A stretch of 64,000 nt of DNA from Methylosinus sp. PW1 (GCF_000745215.1 NZ_JQNK01000008.1:310001-374000); one strand, 5' to 3'; shown: positions 9,001 to 15,716, numbered from the stretch's first letter. Notes: generated from the sequence alone by a model not told the origin. Translations and numbers: made by a program.

Positions 9001-11076
9001 CCTACGGGGCTCCGGCTTCGGCTCTTCGGCCTTCGGCGCTTCCTGAGTGGCGGCGGCCGGCACTTCGGCGATCTTCGTCTGGCCAGAGGAGATTTCTTCG
9101 TGGCTGACGAGCTGTTCGCCGCCGCCCTCGTCCTTGACGAGAATGCCGTCCGCATCCTGGCCGATGACATGGCCGACATGATCGCCGCTCTCATCCGTCA
9201 CTACCACGCGCTTGCCGACGACATCGGCCGCGGCCGCCGCGTCTGGCGCGCGCTCTTCGAGAATGCGCGCGAGAGGACCGCCGCCGGTCAACTGCCGCAT
9301 CGCGCGCGCGCTCTCCGCGCCGGGGGCGAAATCGCGCTGCATAGCGTCGGTGGACACGGTTCCTGGCCGCTCAAGCATCTGCGGAGGCGTATTGCGGCCA
9401 GCGACAGCTCCGGGGCCGAAGTCGCGGCGCATCGCCTCCGCGCTCGTCTCGCCCGGCTGGTTCATCATGAGCGGGCCGTTCTGCTCCATGGCGGCGGCCG
9501 AGACCGAACCGGGGGGCGGCGGCGTGTAGCCCATGGCGCTCGGATCGCGCGGCGGCTCCGGCGGCGTCGTGTCCATGTTGTGCGTCGCGCCGTGGAACGC
9601 GCCGCCCATGCCGGCACCCATAGCCGCGCCAGTCACCGCGCCGCCGAGCGCCTGGTTCACCACGTCGTCCATGAGCTGCTTGTTCGGGTCAGCCTTCTGG
9701 ACAGCCTCATTCTGTGCGAGCTGTTGCAGGGCGCTCTGCGGAAGCTCCTCGGCGAGACCTTCGCCCGCCGCGCTCTTCGCGAGATTAGCCGCGAGGCCCT
9801 TCGCGCCGCCGCTCTTGCCGATATTTTTGAGGAATGTATCGGTGATGATCCGATCGCCCATGCCGCCGAAAGCTCCGGTCACAATACCGCCGGTGACGAA
9901 GGCGCGCGTCCCGAGATCACGGGCCAGGGCTTGCTTTGCCGCCTCGTCCGACATGCCGGTCTGCTTCAGCGCATTGAAGGCGTCAGACTTCTGGAGCGTT
10001 TCGAGCGGGATTTTCTCGATCTCGTCGCGCACTTCGCGCGCGCTCTGAGCGCCACCGAGCGCGCCTTCCGAGACTGCGCCGCCGACACCAGCGATTGTCG
10101 CCGCACGCGCAGCGGCTTCCGCAGCCGGGACGCCCTTCGCGATAGCCTTGGCGAACGAGACTTGGGCGAGCCGCATCGCCGGGCCGGATGTGAGGACTGT
10201 TTCCGGCAGCGATTGCAGGATCGGCCCCATGTAGGCGCGCCAGTCGCCCCAGGCGTCTCCGAGCGCCCCCTTGTCGCCGTCCCACCATTTCTTTTGCGAC
10301 GCAGAGCGCATCTGCGGCGACAGCTTCTCCATCAAATGATCGGAGATTTCCTTGCCGCGCTCCTCCATCGTCTTTCCGCCGATCGACTTATCGGCCCAAT
10401 CGACGAAATCCGCTGCGAACTTCGGCATGAGCTTGTGCGAAAGCTCATTGAGGTCTTGGACCCCCATGTTGACGCCGAGCGCCACATTGAGCGCCGCGTC
10501 GCGCGCGTTGTCGCCAAAAGTCGCCGGAGGAGGGGCGGCTGGCGCTGGAGCTGGCTGCGGAGCGGGCTCGGGAAAATAGGTGTCTGCGAAGTGCTGCGAG
10601 CGCGAGAGAATTCCGTTCGCGTAATCCTCGGCTTCCGGCCCCCATTGGTCCTTGTCGGGACCGAACTTCGTCGCTTTCACGGCGTCGGGAACCGACATGC
10701 CGGAGTCGAGAAAGCCGCGCATCTTGCGCGCCGCAACGTCGATCGCGTGGGCCGGAATGTAGGGGTTCGAGCCCTTGTTCTCCGCAACGTCGCGGTCGGA
10801 CATCTTGATGATGCCGCGCGTCTTATCTCCGGGGCCGCGCGAGCGGGAGAACTGGTCAAAGCCGGAGTCGTGCTCGGCGATGGCCATGAGCGCATCGGCC
10901 GGCACCTGATGCGCTATGGCCGCATTGGCGAAGTCGTTGACCAGATCGCCGTCGATCTGCGCCGGAGCCTGCGGCCTGACGCCGACAACGGAGCCGGCCG
11001 CAGCTTTTGCTCGCTCCACACCTGCGTTTGCCTCTTCGAGAGCGCGATCGGCGGGAGACGAGAAGAAATCGACCAT
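1..11076 (-). CDS. giant polyvalent virion protein (transglycosylase, ParB-like, methylase, SF2 helicase, HExxH, PLxRFG), partial
   Basis: One reading frame is open from ATG 11076 to base 1 (3692 codons) with no stop in the window; I checked every codon, so the C-terminus lies outside. Domains in order: SLT-type transglycosylase-like (about 43-163, candidate catalytic Glu68); Gly/Ala-rich helices typical of DNA-ejection proteins (about 283-496); two copies of a W-F/W-G...AEAFIE module (about 796 and 972) flanking a ParB-like DGHHQ (918-922); N6-adenine methylase of DarB type (WVGWGG near 1517, NPPF 1656-1659); SF2 helicase (GAGKT 2282-2286, DEAH 2444-2447, QREGRIIRQGN 2839-2849); metallopeptidase-like HEAFH (3211-3215); PLARFG (3625-3630), the PLxRFG signature. 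Polyvalent phage proteins of this kind are packaged and injected to protect incoming DNA. Injection is inferred here from the N-terminus and from the upstream ejection-type genes. A CGGAN5TCCG site lies 23 bp before the start. Confidence 0.93.
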   Translation of the reverse strand, partial: MVDFFSSPADRALEEANAGVERAKAAAGSVVGVRPQAPAQIDGDLVNDFANAAIAHQVPADALMAIAEHDSGFDQFSRSRGPGDKTRGIIKMSDRDVAENKGSNPYIPAHAIDVAARKMRGFLDSGMSVPDAVKATKFGPDKDQWGPEAEDYANGILSRSQHFADTYFPEPAPQPAPAPAAPPPATFGDNARDAALNVALGVNMGVQDLNELSHKLMPKFAADFVDWADKSIGGKTMEERGKEISDHLMEKLSPQMRSASQKKWWDGDKGALGDAWGDWRAYMGPILQSLPETVLTSGPAMRLAQVSFAKAIAKGVPAAEAAARAATIAGVGGAVSEGALGGAQSAREVRDEIEKIPLETLQKSDAFNALKQTGMSDEAAKQALARDLGTRAFVTGGIVTGAFGGMGDRIITDTFLKNIGKSGGAKGLAANLAKSAAGEGLAEELPQSALQQLAQNEAVQKADPNKQLMDDVVNQALGGAVTGAAMGAGMGGAFHGATHNMDTTPPEPPRDPSAMGYTPPPPGSVSAAAMEQNGPLMMNQPGETSAEAMRRDFGPGAVAGRNTPPQMLERPGTVSTDAMQRDFAPGAESARAMRQLTGGGPLARILEERAPDAAAAADVVGKRVVVTDESGDHVGHVIGQDADGILVKDEGGGEQLVSHEEISSGQTKIAEVPAAATQEAPKAEEPKPEPRRPTEQSVGDEAIAKSPTAPAPRAQERSLAEMSEAELRERLKFIASQAKAGKGWTKPLMVERRKVETEIEARSGAQTEAPKAVEPASAPVTDEKRAKAVEYAKRNWWGARPAAEAFIENNGIGDTYEVKQDGRKFSAVPKAENGFVQFDKDSGTLGVPRAEMPQVAAEHHGALTNFLNAKGIDHETKEVPADELKPTQAEFSPEKVEKAKDSEGDRSVIVSNDGHVIDGHHQWLAAKDEGEPVKAIVLDAPVEKALEAVKEFPSATTSQESAPAGDVAKGKWFGTREKAEAFIEKKGLGGTHEIKQSGKFKFEVAPKSANVEAESVVAPQGYQVDPATTLNEREAQLKGGKFIAVARRLAPWSVEAGYGDTKEEAQRDALRRVGASADVDRQKAVEAGKELLGKKIDLTPPIVTQLNDDAGRYTVSSGAQLYSTSGRALSAAPKADVSTPRKRTATLDRQNQWLVDEARKEAQARGDAWIGNTILKSMNPDNLSMSDRDMLNDYLFGSVSGPSEINFKPSAPQPAQKVESAPEKAPEPQKPSEKPLGSDNTIFTKEAYEAARKRFTDRHKGQFNSGIDPADIIDGLTLAGFHIEAGARAFSDFAKAMVSDLGDNIRPYLKSWYLGVKFDPRSTSLEGMTSAAEVEAADIDKILAKDDANEPSKLDQSGQKPLEGVPAEEVRGTEADRGAGKRAEEGGRADEPRNERAGEPGLQGARSLGDGEGAVSVPAGGKTERSAGGERGREAVQSDRAGEEPDAEGRGGVEPSSGSTAQDRPSDFAITDEDRIGEGGQKTKFRQNIDAIRLLRQLKADDRPATRAEQATLAKWVGWGGLPQAFERSDGSTSKGWEKEVAELRDLLSPEELKAAAASTRNAHYTSPEIVKGMWSALRRLGFDRGRVLEPSVGVGNFFGLMPADMRSASALHGVELDTITGGIAKQLYPAAKIVAPMGFQNFTIPDGYFDAVIGNPPFGSEKLYDPNRKDLSSFSIHNYFFAKSLDGLRPGGVMAMVVTNRMMDARSDEARQYLRDRADLVAAIRLPNDAFAKNAGTEVTTDIVILRKRADGEAPSGHPWGRTLVHKDKNGVSVPINEYFAAHPENMLGEFGDFGTMYAARARGEVDPALIPREGQDTAKLLAEAIERLPRNIMTGSDVQPALEAIPIKANLSHVRVGSMFVQDGKAFVREEDQLGEPRGKAVEFPNERAEARVLGMLSVRDHFADLRRLQLDPTADDRRIEAARDRLNSVYDVFKGEHGYINSDANKRLFRDDPSWPQISALEEGYDKGVSAAIAKTTGEKPRGPSASKAAVFSRRTQAPYSPPVTAKSAKDALVSSLSERGRVDLDYMSKLYDKPQDQVLKELGDLVFNDPVRGLVTREEYLSGNVKQKLAEARDKARSDGDFERNVAALEQVQPKDIAAADISVKPGAHWLPREDMRAFVQHMTGARNADAFYNPASGRWTISGVASDDASVKWGTSRARVADIVEAAASQKSMVIRDKTEDDKYVVNEAETEAANAKVQAVKDEWERWIFDDDDRRDRLSRIYNDMFNTNVQRTFDGSHLTFPGKIGDDIISLRPHQKNAIWRILQSGTTLLDHVVGAGKTFTIVGAVMEGRRMGLMKKPMLIVPNHLVEQWAADFIRLYPSANILAATKKDFEKENRKRLFARIATGDWDAVIVAHSSFGRVEVEPEAQIAFIEKQVADLVKTQEEVRSAEGKEGRNVKQIQEQIQKKTEKMKKLLDTGRKDDALYWGELGVDGLFVDEAHEFKNLEYSTSMQRVAGLGNQQGSQKASDLYLKVDQVLQATGGRNVTFATGTPISNTMAEMFTMQRYLDGKTLEQQGLSHFDAWARMYGEIVSSFEISPAGKYKLNSRFAKFTNLPELMQSYTSFADVIGLNDIRAQLAEQGKRLPVPRVKGGKPQNIVVDRSQDQAGYIGQPIVKPGTNEESDEYPNGSLIWRADHLPKRPEKGADNMLKVMSDARKAALDMRLIDPSYPDYAGSKVNEAAKSIKQIYDKWHADKGTQLVFIDLSTPKNAQAKEARAIRELMDQAEAGDEAAQEKLDNMSPDEMLALDSKFSVYDDLKDKLIARGIPADEIAFIHDANTDQQKSDLFAKVRSGRIRVFFGSTAKMGAGTNVQNRLVALHHLDAPWRPSDLEQREGRIIRQGNELFARDPDNFEVEINRYATKQTLDSRMWQTIESKANFIEQIRKGTGERSVEDVAGEAMNSAEMKAAASGNPLVFDEMELRQKVRKLTNEEYAHRQDQYRVRDAIKYNESSNKHDSKFLADMIADRTTERPEKFEVKIRGEVFDKRREAGERILDEAKALDDAGGNAVKIGSYGGFGLTLARVSAPKSYVLVASAKGEYESSVFNLNSADAQGVAQRIINMLPNETEIYKTERQIESRARMVENMKGQVGEWTKRAELDETKAKWNEVIGKLKHKKPAEPKASIGAEPGNMTAADLRDHLVRGKDGPLIQKLLSSGRIVLHDTAEQLPGSAPANAQGMTTADGTIHLAAGNLTPETARAVLLHEAFHAGAEALTGARGWKSLMERVQTAVDNAMARGDGEGFWADAIEQARASGGRLAEEAAAYAVENYERAPAGIKDVVDRLIGLAKAWAVRAFGRQFGSVTPAQLRALAVSALRSVTDSPEPTIPGPGGSRYSIASPKDIAADAHGLFKKAADAASDFLTSVMVGAKGSTDQVGKFSALALVPTRPLFLELAKGLPSAKHYISTKQAMDQFRNTLAEEADGLLQKWFSYARNNKEENTALMDLMHESTIAQADPSKEWSGQEGMTPADRDDMRRFRPGSERYEAALKKQNEDAARKAAWGELKTRYDAMSDVSKQLYNDVRDAYEKRADESEAEVIANVQKALDRTVRRAEQIHSDEMQRITDEGLVGRERDAAKDAADLALAKARTVARRNRAARIKKMREMFEANRLTGPYFPLARFGNYFVTVRDGEGKVISFSRFESRGEQRKFAEEMEKTPGYRVEQGLATVKSEVERALDPKFVAE
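6717..7031 (-). CDS. small charged phage protein nested inside the giant gene
   Basis: A 104-residue frame lies wholly inside the giant gene, in a different frame on the same strand. It has a normal-looking helical protein sequence (MNLQNWINQARSHWKEF..., then FKEHEAWEMVRERYLFPPEE) and an AAGGA Shine-Dalgarno about 9 bases before ATG 7031. From memory, similar short proteins occur as free-standing genes beside DarB-like helicase genes in other phages and plasmids; I could not search. The giant frame across the same bases (residues about 1350-1453) reads as Gly/Glu/Arg-rich linker, as expected of a frame not under protein-level selection. I infer that the small frame is the older one and that the giant frame reads through it. 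Function unknown. Confidence 0.7.
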   Translation of the reverse strand: MNLQNWINQARSHWKEFQPKRFAELRRTGALESELKKAAEQTNLEMNELESQGFKEHEAWEMVRERYLFPPEEKQSDPPVASEAARQFNQIAREKSRMLRDEEE

Positions 11077-11098
11077 CGGAAATCCTCGGGCATATCGT

Positions 11099-11111
11099 CG
11101 GAAGATTTCCG
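11099..11111. promoter_or_regulatory. CGGAN5TCCG operator-like site upstream of the giant gene
   Basis: The sequence is CGGAAGATTTCCG, an inverted repeat in the gap between the 470-residue ejection protein gene and the giant gene, 23 bp before ATG 11076. It is one of eight sites with identical spacing found before transcription units of this prophage. Confidence 0.55.
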
Positions 11112-11145
11112 ATTTATGCCTGAGAAAATCCGAAATTGGAAGTCG

Positions 11146-12558
11146 TCAAATGCCCCGCTGGCGTCTCCACATATCCACTTCGTCGGGATTGTAATAAAGC
11201 GGAGCGCCGTATTTTTGCGCGTATTGCTGCTCGACGGTGAGGCCCTGCGGCTGCTGCGCTTGCTGTGGAGCTGCTGGCGCTTGCGCGGGCGGTTGTGCGG
11301 CGGCCGGCTGGGCATCCGGCGCGGCCGGCGCGGGTGGTTGCGCGCGCGCGAACAGTGGCACCTGACGCGATGGCGCGACCTGTGGCGTCGTCTGCGCGCC
11401 GGGCATGATCGGGCGCGCGCCCGGCGTCGCGCCTTGCGTCTTCTGCCGGATGACGGCTTGATCCACGCGATCGGCTGCAGCGGCGATAGCTTCCTCGGCC
11501 GACATCGGAACAGATTTTCCGTTTGCATCCGGCTTCGACAACATGCCGTTGTCGGCCATGTTCTTGCTCATATCGAGCACGGCCTTCGTATATTCCTTCG
11601 GGTCCATGCCGATGCCATCGGCGCGCTTTTCGGCGATCTTCCCGGCAATCTCCATGCTCTTGAGGTCGGCTTGGCCTTGCTGCTTGAAGCCTTCCAGTTC
11701 GATTTGATCGGACAGCTTGTTGCGCTCACTGGCTCGCTGAGACTTCGCGGCAATCTCATTATCGTGAACCGTCTTCGCCCATTCGAACGCTGAATGCGGA
11801 TTGATGATCGGCGAGACGAACTGATAAAGCTGGCCCGGATCGGTGAAATCCTTCGTCTGCGTCTGACCATCCGGCCCCGTCGTCGTCCCACGAACGCCGA
11901 TCTGCTTGCCGGAGTCGTCTCGTATCGGTTCGACGCCAATCTTGTATCCATGCGGAGCCATATAGGCCGGATCGTCGAATATCGATTGAAGGTGCTTCGT
12001 CGCCCCGCCCCAATCGCCGACAGCGATGCTGTTGGAAAAGTTTCCGAACGACTTTATGCCTGCTTCGGTTCGCTTGTCGTTCGACCATTTTCCGAACGCA
12101 TCAGCCTTATCGGTCTCGCCGCGAGACAAATAGTGTTGCTGTATCTTCGGAACCGCTACGGCGCGATAGGCGTCTTCGAAAGAGCCGTATTTTCCAGGAT
12201 TGGCGTCCATTTCTTTTTGTGCAGCGGAGCCGGCCGCAGATTTTGCATCGCGCTCTGCCGACGCATCATTCAGTCCAGTCAAGATCGATTTGCGCTGAGC
12301 ATCTTTGATCGGCTCATTCTTCGTCTTCTCCTCCTCAACGGAGTCGCGATCTTCCTGCTTCCACTTCCGATCCTGAGCATTGTTCTCGGCGTCGAGCTTC
12401 GCCTTGTCCTCCGCGCGCCTGTCCTGATTTTCCATGATCGAAAGCTGGCGCTCGCGGATTTTTTGAAGCTGATCGGCTTGATCCCACTGACGCGCCGCGT
12501 TGACGCCGCTCGTGAGGCCATTGATGAATGAGCCTATGCCGAGACCGATGTTGGCCAT
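11146..12558 (-). CDS. internal virion / DNA-ejection-like protein
   Basis: This 470-residue soluble protein is rich in charged coiled helices in its N-terminal half and has a Pro/Ala/Gln-rich low-complexity stretch near residues 375-440. Its N-terminus (GLGIGSFINGL, then RQ...D...L.K.RER.L) matches that of the next gene upstream (GIGIGSFFQGL), a similarity I read directly in the two sequences. It lies between the lysozyme-type protein and the giant polyvalent protein, the usual position of podovirus internal core or ejection proteins. No enzymatic motif is visible. The role is inferred from position and composition. Confidence 0.6.
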   Translation of the reverse strand: MANIGLGIGSFINGLTSGVNAARQWDQADQLQKIRERQLSIMENQDRRAEDKAKLDAENNAQDRKWKQEDRDSVEEEKTKNEPIKDAQRKSILTGLNDASAERDAKSAAGSAAQKEMDANPGKYGSFEDAYRAVAVPKIQQHYLSRGETDKADAFGKWSNDKRTEAGIKSFGNFSNSIAVGDWGGATKHLQSIFDDPAYMAPHGYKIGVEPIRDDSGKQIGVRGTTTGPDGQTQTKDFTDPGQLYQFVSPIINPHSAFEWAKTVHDNEIAAKSQRASERNKLSDQIELEGFKQQGQADLKSMEIAGKIAEKRADGIGMDPKEYTKAVLDMSKNMADNGMLSKPDANGKSVPMSAEEAIAAAADRVDQAVIRQKTQGATPGARPIMPGAQTTPQVAPSRQVPLFARAQPPAPAAPDAQPAAAQPPAQAPAAPQQAQQPQGLTVEQQYAQKYGAPLYYNPDEVDMWRRQRGI

Positions 12559-12565
12559 TATATCC

Positions 12566-13375
12566 TCACGAAATAATGCTGCGCTGCTCCGGGAACAGCT
12601 CGTTCATGATGTCTGTGGCGTCGGCCGATTTCTTCGAAGTCGTCGAGCCAGACGATAGAGATTTCGGCGTGGCTGTTTGCGCGCCGCCGACGAGATCATT
12701 GAAGCGCCGCAGCGTGTTCAATCGACCCGTGAAATTGTGACCGGCTTGCGGATTTGCCTTCGTGTAGCCCTGCGGCTGTTCGAAGTGCATTTGCGCAATC
12801 GCCAGTTGGTCTGGTGACGACGCTGCATCCACCATGCCCTTCTCTGGCCGGTTTCGAAGCTCATTCAGGGCGAAATCGCTTTGCTGCTGCCATGTCGGAG
12901 CATTATTGCCGGCGAACTTTCGCATGGCGTCGAGACGATCGAGCCTATGACCGAACAGGCCATATCCGGTTCCGCTGTCGTGTGAGGCGCTCGGATTAAA
13001 ACCACTTTCCGATCCAGCCGCGCCGGTGAGGAGAAGCGCCTCGTTCTTCGATGCGCCCTTACTCGTCAGATAATCGAACATCTCGCGCGGCGACGGAGCG
13101 CCACCAGTCGATTTGTCCAGCGCGCCGCCGTAGGTGATGTTGATCGTCCCGTTGCCGGATGCGCCATTCGTTGATCCACTGGCTGGCGTCACAGGCGTCG
13201 TCTGGCTCGTTGCTGCCGGCGTCGCATCGCTGCTCGCCGCAGGCGTCGTCGAAGCAAGCGCCAGCTCGCGCTCGCGCGCCTTCAAGAGCGCATCGTTGAG
13301 ATCGGCCTGCCGCACAGCTCCGTAGCCGGAGCCTAGCCCTTGGAAGAACGATCCGATGCCGATCCCCGCACTCAT
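12566..13375 (-). CDS. virion-associated phage lysozyme-type protein
   Basis: The protein has 269 residues. After the shared ejection-type N-terminus (GIGIGSFFQGLGSG) and a Ser/Thr/Ala-rich linker, residues about 105-235 carry a phage tail lysozyme-type domain: ...LLLTGAAGSESGFNP...GTGYGLFGHRLDR...QQSDFALNEL. The Glu in SESGF is the expected catalytic residue of this phi29 gp13-like fold. It probably cuts peptidoglycan as DNA enters the cell. The start overlaps the stop of the HNH gene (ATGA), so translation may be coupled. Domain assignment is from motif recognition. Confidence 0.72.
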   Translation of the reverse strand: MSAGIGIGSFFQGLGSGYGAVRQADLNDALLKARERELALASTTPAASSDATPAATSQTTPVTPASGSTNGASGNGTINITYGGALDKSTGGAPSPREMFDYLTSKGASKNEALLLTGAAGSESGFNPSASHDSGTGYGLFGHRLDRLDAMRKFAGNNAPTWQQQSDFALNELRNRPEKGMVDAASSPDQLAIAQMHFEQPQGYTKANPQAGHNFTGRLNTLRRFNDLVGGAQTATPKSLSSGSTTSKKSADATDIMNELFPEQRSIIS

Positions 13376-14058
13376 GCCGCCCTCTTCCTCATCTCTTCCT
13401 CGGTTCGCGACCCCTTCGTCATATTGTAAGCTGCCGTCACAACTTGCATATTGCTAGGGTGATGATCGCCGCCACGGGAGAGCGGAATTATGTGATCTAC
13501 ATGGTATTTTACGCCAGTTTGTAGCTCAAGTCTTGCCGCTTCCTGGAAGAGACGCTTAACATTTTCGTGATCTTCATTCGTCCAATTTATCTCGTGTCCA
13601 CGCTTTAGTGCTCTCCGTTTACTTGTATGTTTAAGCCTTATCGCGTGGCCTTCTGGCGTAGCCCTATATATAGCTGCATATCCTTTAACTTTTACACCAT
13701 TATCAGCCCTGTATCCATCTTGGTAATTAAGAAGTTTTTCTCTATTATAAGCATAGTATTTCTTGAAATATTTAGCCTGATAAATTCTAACATTATCTAA
13801 ATTATCAATACGATATTTTGCTTCATATGCTCTTATTTCATGTTTTTTATCTGATCTATATTTAATCTTGTATTCTCTGACATGCTCAGTATTTTTCACA
13901 GCCCATGCGGCTGTCCCAGCACGTGAGCAGTCTACGCATTCACCATTCGATACCTTACGTTCAGATATATGACCATGCTTGCATCGATTTCCAGTGAAGT
14001 ATCTTTTGATACCAGCCGTCTTCGCTTCGGACCTAGAAATAATATCTTTTAAAAACAT
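13372..14058 (-). CDS. HNH endonuclease, AT-rich, probably a free-standing homing nuclease
   Basis: The protein has 228 residues. The N-terminus holds a zinc-knuckle-like segment (CKHGH...CVDC, about 23-45). The middle carries a degenerate repeat of about 16-20 residues, pattern Y..KYR..N...R.Y.AKY (about 55-135). The C-terminus has a clear HNH core, YHVDHIIPLSRGGDHHPSNMQVV (about 185-207). The bases from about 13640 to 14058 are far richer in A/T than the neighbours, a sign of recent transfer. It sits in the structural operon with a TAATG overlap upstream and an ATGA overlap downstream, so it rides on late transcription. Phage HNH enzymes of this type are often mobile; activity here is inferred. 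Confidence 0.88.
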   Translation of the reverse strand: MFLKDIISRSEAKTAGIKRYFTGNRCKHGHISERKVSNGECVDCSRAGTAAWAVKNTEHVREYKIKYRSDKKHEIRAYEAKYRIDNLDNVRIYQAKYFKKYYAYNREKLLNYQDGYRADNGVKVKGYAAIYRATPEGHAIRLKHTSKRRALKRGHEINWTNEDHENVKRLFQEAARLELQTGVKYHVDHIIPLSRGGDHHPSNMQVVTAAYNMTKGSRTEEEMRKRAA

Positions 14059-15236
14059 TATGCGGCCCTCCTCGACATGATGCTTTTGGCCATCGTCCGA
14101 CTCGACTCATTCACAGGCTTCTTTTCGTCATTGTCGGACTTGCCTTTTAGTTTTTCAACTTGTTCGGCCAATTCTTGCACACCGCCCATAACGACGCCTA
14201 GTGCGTCAACAACATGGATTGATCGACCGTCCCCCAATCCGGTCTCTCGTTGAAAATCTTGGGCCATGACGCCTACATGCCGTTCTCGATCCTGTCCATC
14301 CTTGTAGCGCCAAGCAGAAACCGGCATTTTCTTGAGTGCGTCGAGAATGCCTCTGACCTCGCGCTTGTCTTCCTTCGCGTCTTCATCGGACTTGTAGAGC
14401 CCGAGGCCGAGACCGGCGAGCGAGCCAAGTCCGCCGAGGAGCGCGCTCGTTCCTGACGCATTCTGTTGAGCTTGGTAATTGGCCTGACTCGTCGCGTTAT
14501 TGTATATGTTTCCCCACATATTACCGGCAGACGAATTTGCCGATGATGCGCCGGAATAGCCGGTGTTCATGATACTCTGGTTGTTGAGCCATGACTGCTG
14601 CGTGGAGAGGTTGTTGCTGTTTGCGCTCGATCCAGCGTTGACGCCGAGACTCAAATTACTCGACGCGGACGACGGGAGGCCGTTGCCCATATTGATCGCA
14701 TCAGCCTGGAGTGAGACGGCCTGCGTGCGAAGGTTGTTGCGTGCGACGTTCTGCGCTCCAGCCTCGGCGAGCGCGCCTTCTGTTCCAGCGGCGCGATCGA
14801 TGCCGGCCCACGCACCGCTGTCGGGGCGAACGCCCTTCGCGGCCATGGCGCGCTCGCGCTGCTGATCCTGCAATGCGACATTGTTCGCGACATCAGCCTT
14901 GGCTTCAGCCGCCGCCTTCGCCTGATTGTCGGCGCTATCCCAATTGTTTGCCTTCTCGATAAACTTGTCCTGCAAAGGCTGAAACACGCTCTTGTAACGG
15001 TCGCGATCTTCCGCCGCCCAAGTGTTCGCCTGATTTTGCGCCGTGAGCTGCGAGTCTGTGACCTGCTTCGTCAACGCATCATTCGCCGCCTGACGATCGT
15101 TTGCGATACCAAATTGCTGCTTCGAGAAGTCGAGCCAATCTTGCCCGAGCGCAGTTTGCTTGTTCGCTGCGTCGGCTTGCTGAGCTGCGGCAAACGTGGC
15201 AAGCGCGCTGTTCGACGATCCAGACGACTTACCCAT
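14058..15236 (-). CDS. virion protein with C-terminal S74 (endosialidase-type) chaperone domain
   Basis: The product has 392 residues counted from ATG 15236 (MGKSSGSSNSALATF). Residues 1-240 are Ala/Asn/Gln/Ser-rich helical sequence resembling ejection proteins. A short Gly-rich hydrophobic segment (LLGGLGSLAGLGLGLY) follows. The last 100 residues match the S74 intramolecular chaperone: SDEDAKEDKREV...MPVSAWRYKDG...HVGVMAQDFQRETGLGD, ending in a coiled coil (GGVQELAEQVEKLKG). The usual SDxRLK motif appears as SDEDAKEDK, so self-cleavage is uncertain. Its place beside ejection genes suggests a tail tip or internal protein rather than a classic long fibre. Confidence 0.7.
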   Translation of the reverse strand: MGKSSGSSNSALATFAAAQQADAANKQTALGQDWLDFSKQQFGIANDRQAANDALTKQVTDSQLTAQNQANTWAAEDRDRYKSVFQPLQDKFIEKANNWDSADNQAKAAAEAKADVANNVALQDQQRERAMAAKGVRPDSGAWAGIDRAAGTEGALAEAGAQNVARNNLRTQAVSLQADAINMGNGLPSSASSNLSLGVNAGSSANSNNLSTQQSWLNNQSIMNTGYSGASSANSSAGNMWGNIYNNATSQANYQAQQNASGTSALLGGLGSLAGLGLGLYKSDEDAKEDKREVRGILDALKKMPVSAWRYKDGQDRERHVGVMAQDFQRETGLGDGRSIHVVDALGVVMGGVQELAEQVEKLKGKSDNDEKKPVNESSRTMAKSIMSRRAA

Positions 15237-15678
15237 GCTCCGTCTCCTTGATCCAAATGCACTCCTCGCGGAGCATCCCCATGACGATCTCATCGTCGTG
15301 GGCTCGCGCGTGAATGAGGCGACCCTCGAATTGAAAGCCGAGATTGATGGCGTTTATAATAGCCGGCTTATTGCTCGCAGCGATCGGTGCCGTTATGCGC
15401 CGCAAATCGAGCTGCAAAAACGGAAACGCAAAAATGCCATAGAGCATTCCACGTGTCGCCCAGCTTCGCTTTCCATTCGTGGCGATATGCGCGCTACACG
15501 AAGCATCCATGAACATGTTATAAAGCGTCACTGCGCTCAGTTCGTCGCCATCATAAATCGCGAGCGCCTGCGTGTCGCGCGGCCAGACGACGCCGCCTAT
15601 GCGCTCAGCCGCCCAAGCGATCTCGTCATCGCCCGCAATGACGAGTCGTTTCATCCCTGTGACGATAAGAGGTTCCAT
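15229..15678 (-). CDS. GNAT-like phage protein
   Basis: Counted from ATG 15678 the product has 149 residues. It reads as a small acyltransferase fold: a central VTLYNMFMD strand, then LRRITAPIAASNKPAIINAINLGFQFEGRLIHA, the acetyl-CoA-binding and helix-strand pattern of GNAT proteins in phage structural operons. It overlaps the next gene by 8 bases. A promoter candidate lies just upstream: TTGTCG, 17-bp spacer, TACAAT on the minus strand, with a CGGAN5TCCG site within it. No strong Shine-Dalgarno is visible, so the start is uncertain. The substrate is unknown. Confidence 0.55.
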   Translation of the reverse strand: MEPLIVTGMKRLVIAGDDEIAWAAERIGGVVWPRDTQALAIYDGDELSAVTLYNMFMDASCSAHIATNGKRSWATRGMLYGIFAFPFLQLDLRRITAPIAASNKPAIINAINLGFQFEGRLIHARAHDDEIVMGMLREECIWIKETEHG

Positions 15679-15698
15679 GGCGCGCCATTGTAGCGCGA

Positions 15699-15711
15699 CG
15701 GATAAAATCCG
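15699..15711. promoter_or_regulatory. CGGAN5TCCG site inside a leftward promoter
   Basis: CGGATAAAATCCG overlaps the -35 end and the spacer of a candidate leftward promoter, TTGTCG-N17-TACAAT, directly before the GNAT-like gene. A protein bound here would block RNA polymerase, which suggests an operator. Confidence 0.6.
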
Positions 15712-15716
15712 ACAAC

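Noticed and set aside
8008-11793. A 1261-codon open frame on the plus strand, and similar long plus-strand frames over 1012-4638 and 26565-27821
   Set aside because: They are antisense shadows of the giant gene, the ejection protein and the capsid gene in GC-rich DNA. Their translations are Arg/Leu-rich with no recognisable domain, and the minus-strand frames carry clear motifs.
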